Assembly (NCBI GenBank): GCA_002423245.1
Contig: DIVD01000062.1
Coordinates: 19,740-83,739, forward strand
Direction: 5' to 3'
Length of the DNA stretch: 64,000 nucleotides
DNA from: Rhodobacteraceae bacterium UBA6141
GTDB lineage: Bacteria; Pseudomonadota; Alphaproteobacteria; Rhodobacterales; Rhodobacteraceae
A model generated the notes under the pieces. That model ran no database searches. It saw only the letters and a program-made list of their open reading frames with translations, and had not been told where the DNA came from. The translations under genes were made by a program, and so were the position numbers. Below are positions 62,257-64,000 of the stretch, one piece after another (the stretch's first letter is position 1; each line of letters opens with the position of its first letter).

Positions 62257-63249
62257 CTAGCACCGGTGCCGCAGGCGCCACGCCGGCAAGATGTCGCCCG
62301 GCTCGGGCTGCGCCAGATAGACCGCCCGCGCGATCGCCCGCGCGAGGCATGAGGCGGCGGCATGGCCCAGGCGGAACGGATCGGTCAGCGGGTCCGGCAT
62401 CGGCTTCGCGCCGGTGGCGGCGGCAAAGACCAGATCGCCGTCGAAGGGCGTGTGGCTGGGCACGATGGCGCGCGCCATCCCGTCATGCGCCGCGATCGCC
62501 AGCCGCTGCGCCTGCGCCTGCGTCAGGGCCGCATCGGTGGCGATGATGGCGATGGTCGTCGCCTCGCCGGGGCGCTTGCCCGGCAGCGGCTCCTCCGCCG
62601 GTGCAAAGCGCGGGGGCAGGCCGAGCCCGCCGAACTCGCGCTCCAGCTCCCAGGGCGCGGCCCAGAACTGCGGCCCCTCGCCCACCGTGACGGACCCGAG
62701 CGCGTTGACCGCGACCAGCGCGCCCACGGTCAGCCCGCCATCCAGCACCGCCGAGGCCGAGCCGAGCCCGCCCTTCAGCCCGTGACAGGTCGCCCCGCTG
62801 CCCGCCCCCGCCGTGCCAAGCGCGAAATCTTCCGCCGCCGCCGCGAGCGCGGCCCGCCCCAGCGGCTTGTAGGGGTTCTCGGTCCAGCCCTTGTCGCCGC
62901 CGTTCGCGAGGTCGAACAGGATCGCGCCCGGCACGATCGGCACACGCTGGTCGCCCGCCACGAATCCCCGCCCCAGGGCGCGCAGCCCGTCCACCACACC
63001 CGAGGCGGCATCGAGGCCAAAGGCCGACCCGCCCGACAGCACCAGCGCATCCACCAGCTGCACCAGCTTGTCGGGCGCGAGCAGGTCCGTCTCGCGCGAG
63101 CCGGGCGCGCCGCCCATCACATGCACGGCGGCGGTGAAGGGCGCATCCCCGACCAGCACCGTCGCGCCGCTGCGCAGCCACGCATCCGCCGCATTGCCGA
63201 CCCTGAGCCCGGCCACATCGGTAATCAGGTTCCTTGCTCCGGGCCGCAT
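62257..63249 (-). CDS. P1 (DmpA-like) family peptidase
   Basis: A 330-residue N-terminal nucleophile hydrolase of the P1/DmpA family. The start at 63249 has AGGAGG upstream and gives the typical RNLITDVAGLRVGNA. It continues with TVLVGDAPFTAAVHVMGGAPGSRETDLL, LVLSGGSAFGLDAASGVVDGL, VPIVPGAILFDLANGGDKGW and VGALVAVNALGSVTVG. The family self-cleaves to make an active enzyme and removes N-terminal residues or opens beta-peptides. Possible role in peptide use with the divergent DppB-type transporter. No signal peptide is visible. Confidence 0.9.
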   Translation of the reverse strand: MRPGARNLITDVAGLRVGNAADAWLRSGATVLVGDAPFTAAVHVMGGAPGSRETDLLAPDKLVQLVDALVLSGGSAFGLDAASGVVDGLRALGRGFVAGDQRVPIVPGAILFDLANGGDKGWTENPYKPLGRAALAAAAEDFALGTAGAGSGATCHGLKGGLGSASAVLDGGLTVGALVAVNALGSVTVGEGPQFWAAPWELEREFGGLGLPPRFAPAEEPLPGKRPGEATTIAIIATDAALTQAQAQRLAIAAHDGMARAIVPSHTPFDGDLVFAAATGAKPMPDPLTDPFRLGHAAASCLARAIARAVYLAQPEPGDILPAWRLRHRC

Positions 63250-63408
63250 CGCGATCCTCCTGCCTGCCTGCCGCAATCCTGCCTGTCTGCCGTATCCTAC
63301 TGCAAAGCGCCACCGCCCCGAAGGCCGGCGCCTCGGGCGGCAGAGGGCGCGCCCCCGCGTCGCCGGCTCTGGACCGCTGCGCTTGCAGCCTTTAGCCTTC
63401 GCGGATCA

Positions 63409-63441
63409 TATGCCTGGAAGGCATACGTCCCATCCTTCCAG
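63409..63441. promoter_or_regulatory. overlapping inverted repeats upstream of the DppB-like gene
   Basis: Two perfect dyads share bases: TATGCC-N5-GGCATA (63409-63425) and CTGGAAGG-N12-CCTTCCAG (63414-63421 with 63434-63441). They lie just upstream of the permease start at 63460 and within the divergent region with the peptidase gene. One could be a repressor site and the other an alternative hairpin. Confidence 0.45.
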
Positions 63442-63459
63442 ACGCGGTGAAAGGCCCCG

Positions 63460-64000
63460 ATGATCCGCTTCCTCGTCCGCCGCCTGCTTGCGCTCGCGAT
63501 CAGCCTGATCGTGGCGAGCTTCGTGGTGTTTGCGGTAATCGAGGTCATTCCGGGCGATCCTGCCGCCTTCATGCTGGGCCTGAACGCCAGCCCGGAGACG
63601 GTCGCCGCGCTGCGCGAAACGCTGGGGCTGACGGGGTCGCTGCCCGCGCGCTATCTGTCATGGGCGGGCGGGATGCTGACGGGCGATTTCGGGATCTCCT
63701 ACACCTACAGGGTGCCGGTGGCCGATCTGGTCGCGGGCCGGCTGGCAGTCTCGCTGCCGCTGGCGCTGCTGTCGCTGGCGCTGTCCACCGCGATTGCGCT
63801 GCCCGTCGGCCTCTACGCCGCCGCGCGGCGCGGGCGCGCGGGGGATGCGGCGGTGATGGGCCTGACGCAGCTTGGCATCGCGGTGCCGAACTTCTGGTTC
63901 GCCATGCTGCTGGTGCTGGTCTTTGCGGTGGGCCTGCGCTGGCTTCCTGCCGGCGGCTTCCCCGGCTGGGAGGCGGGGGCGTTGCCCGCGCTCGGGGCGC
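63460..64000 (+). CDS. ABC transporter permease, DppB/OppB family, partial
   Basis: The start of a peptide/nickel-type ABC permease, cut off by the window end after 180 codons. ATG at 63460 has AAAGG 6 nt upstream. Typical segments are MIRFLVRRLLALAISLIVASFVVF (first helix), EVIPGDPAAFMLG, LRETLGLTGSLPARYLSW, GDFGISYTYRVPVADL and IAVPNFWFAMLLVLVFA. It is probably the first permease of a dpp-type operon; the remaining components lie outside. The divergent P1 peptidase suggests peptides as a possible substrate, but this is only a neighbourhood clue. Confidence 0.93.
   Translation, partial: MIRFLVRRLLALAISLIVASFVVFAVIEVIPGDPAAFMLGLNASPETVAALRETLGLTGSLPARYLSWAGGMLTGDFGISYTYRVPVADLVAGRLAVSLPLALLSLALSTAIALPVGLYAAARRGRAGDAAVMGLTQLGIAVPNFWFAMLLVLVFAVGLRWLPAGGFPGWEAGALPALGA

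Overview
The window is very GC-rich, densely packed alphaproteobacterial chromosome and most resembles the Rhodobacter/Paracoccus group (family Rhodobacteraceae in the wide sense). The evidence is a ccoNOQP-ccoGHIS cluster with FNR-type boxes, a TAXI-type TRAP transporter with DUF1850, a ROSE-like leader before an hsp20 gene, a CHCC zinc-finger protein next to polA, and a Ku/LigD end-joining pair. No rRNA, tRNA, CRISPR array, prophage or insertion sequence was seen.

Layout. 1-7268: high-affinity cbb3 oxidase (end of ccoN, ccoO, ccoQ, ccoP) and its assembly/copper operon (ccoG, ccoH, ccoI, ccoS), with two FNR boxes in between. 7412-9253: a ygiC/ygiB-like pair. 9261-11694 (minus): a three-gene ABC system resembling Zur-regulated zinc-uptake loci, followed by a phoA-type alkaline phosphatase with a Pho box and a strong terminator. 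13399-16041 (minus): glycerate 2-kinase and a PQQ-type aldose dehydrogenase. 16272-23344 (minus): a DctB/DctD-like two-component pair, a TAXI substrate-binding protein, a fused TRAP permease and a DUF1850 protein; the response regulator has lost key residues of sigma-54 activators. 23402-28012 (minus): a small molybdopterin oxidoreductase and a three-subunit flavoprotein/cytochrome c dehydrogenase of the gluconate 2-dehydrogenase type. 28400-32872 (minus): an RND efflux permease and its adaptor.

33133-36599: ku and ligD (non-homologous end joining). 36783-43141: a translationally coupled cassette of a TVP38-flavin disulfide reductase fusion, a CDP-alcohol phosphatidyltransferase and a YnjBCD-like ABC transporter. 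It mirrors the E. coli ydjXYZ-ynjABCDEF region and looks somewhat less GC-rich than its surroundings. 43318-48373: an FAH-family hydrolase, a CHCC zinc-finger protein, DNA polymerase I and a cation diffusion facilitator. 48487-55975: a DUF1285 protein divergent from a MoxR/DUF58/BatA-DUF4159/large membrane protein operon. 56046-59920: glcDEF glycolate oxidase. 59966-60591: a heat-shock promoter, a three-hairpin leader and hsp20. 60677-62155: a GabD-like dehydrogenase. 62257-63249: a P1-family peptidase. 63460-64000: the start of a DppB-like permease, cut by the window edge.

The main non-coding observations are the ROSE-like thermosensor before hsp20, the class-II FNR promoter of ccoG, the Pho box of phoA, a bidirectional terminator at 60624-60658, and three intergenic tandem arrays with unit lengths near 18-20 bp. 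The most unusual gene set is the 36783-43141 cassette, whose substrate and purpose are unknown.
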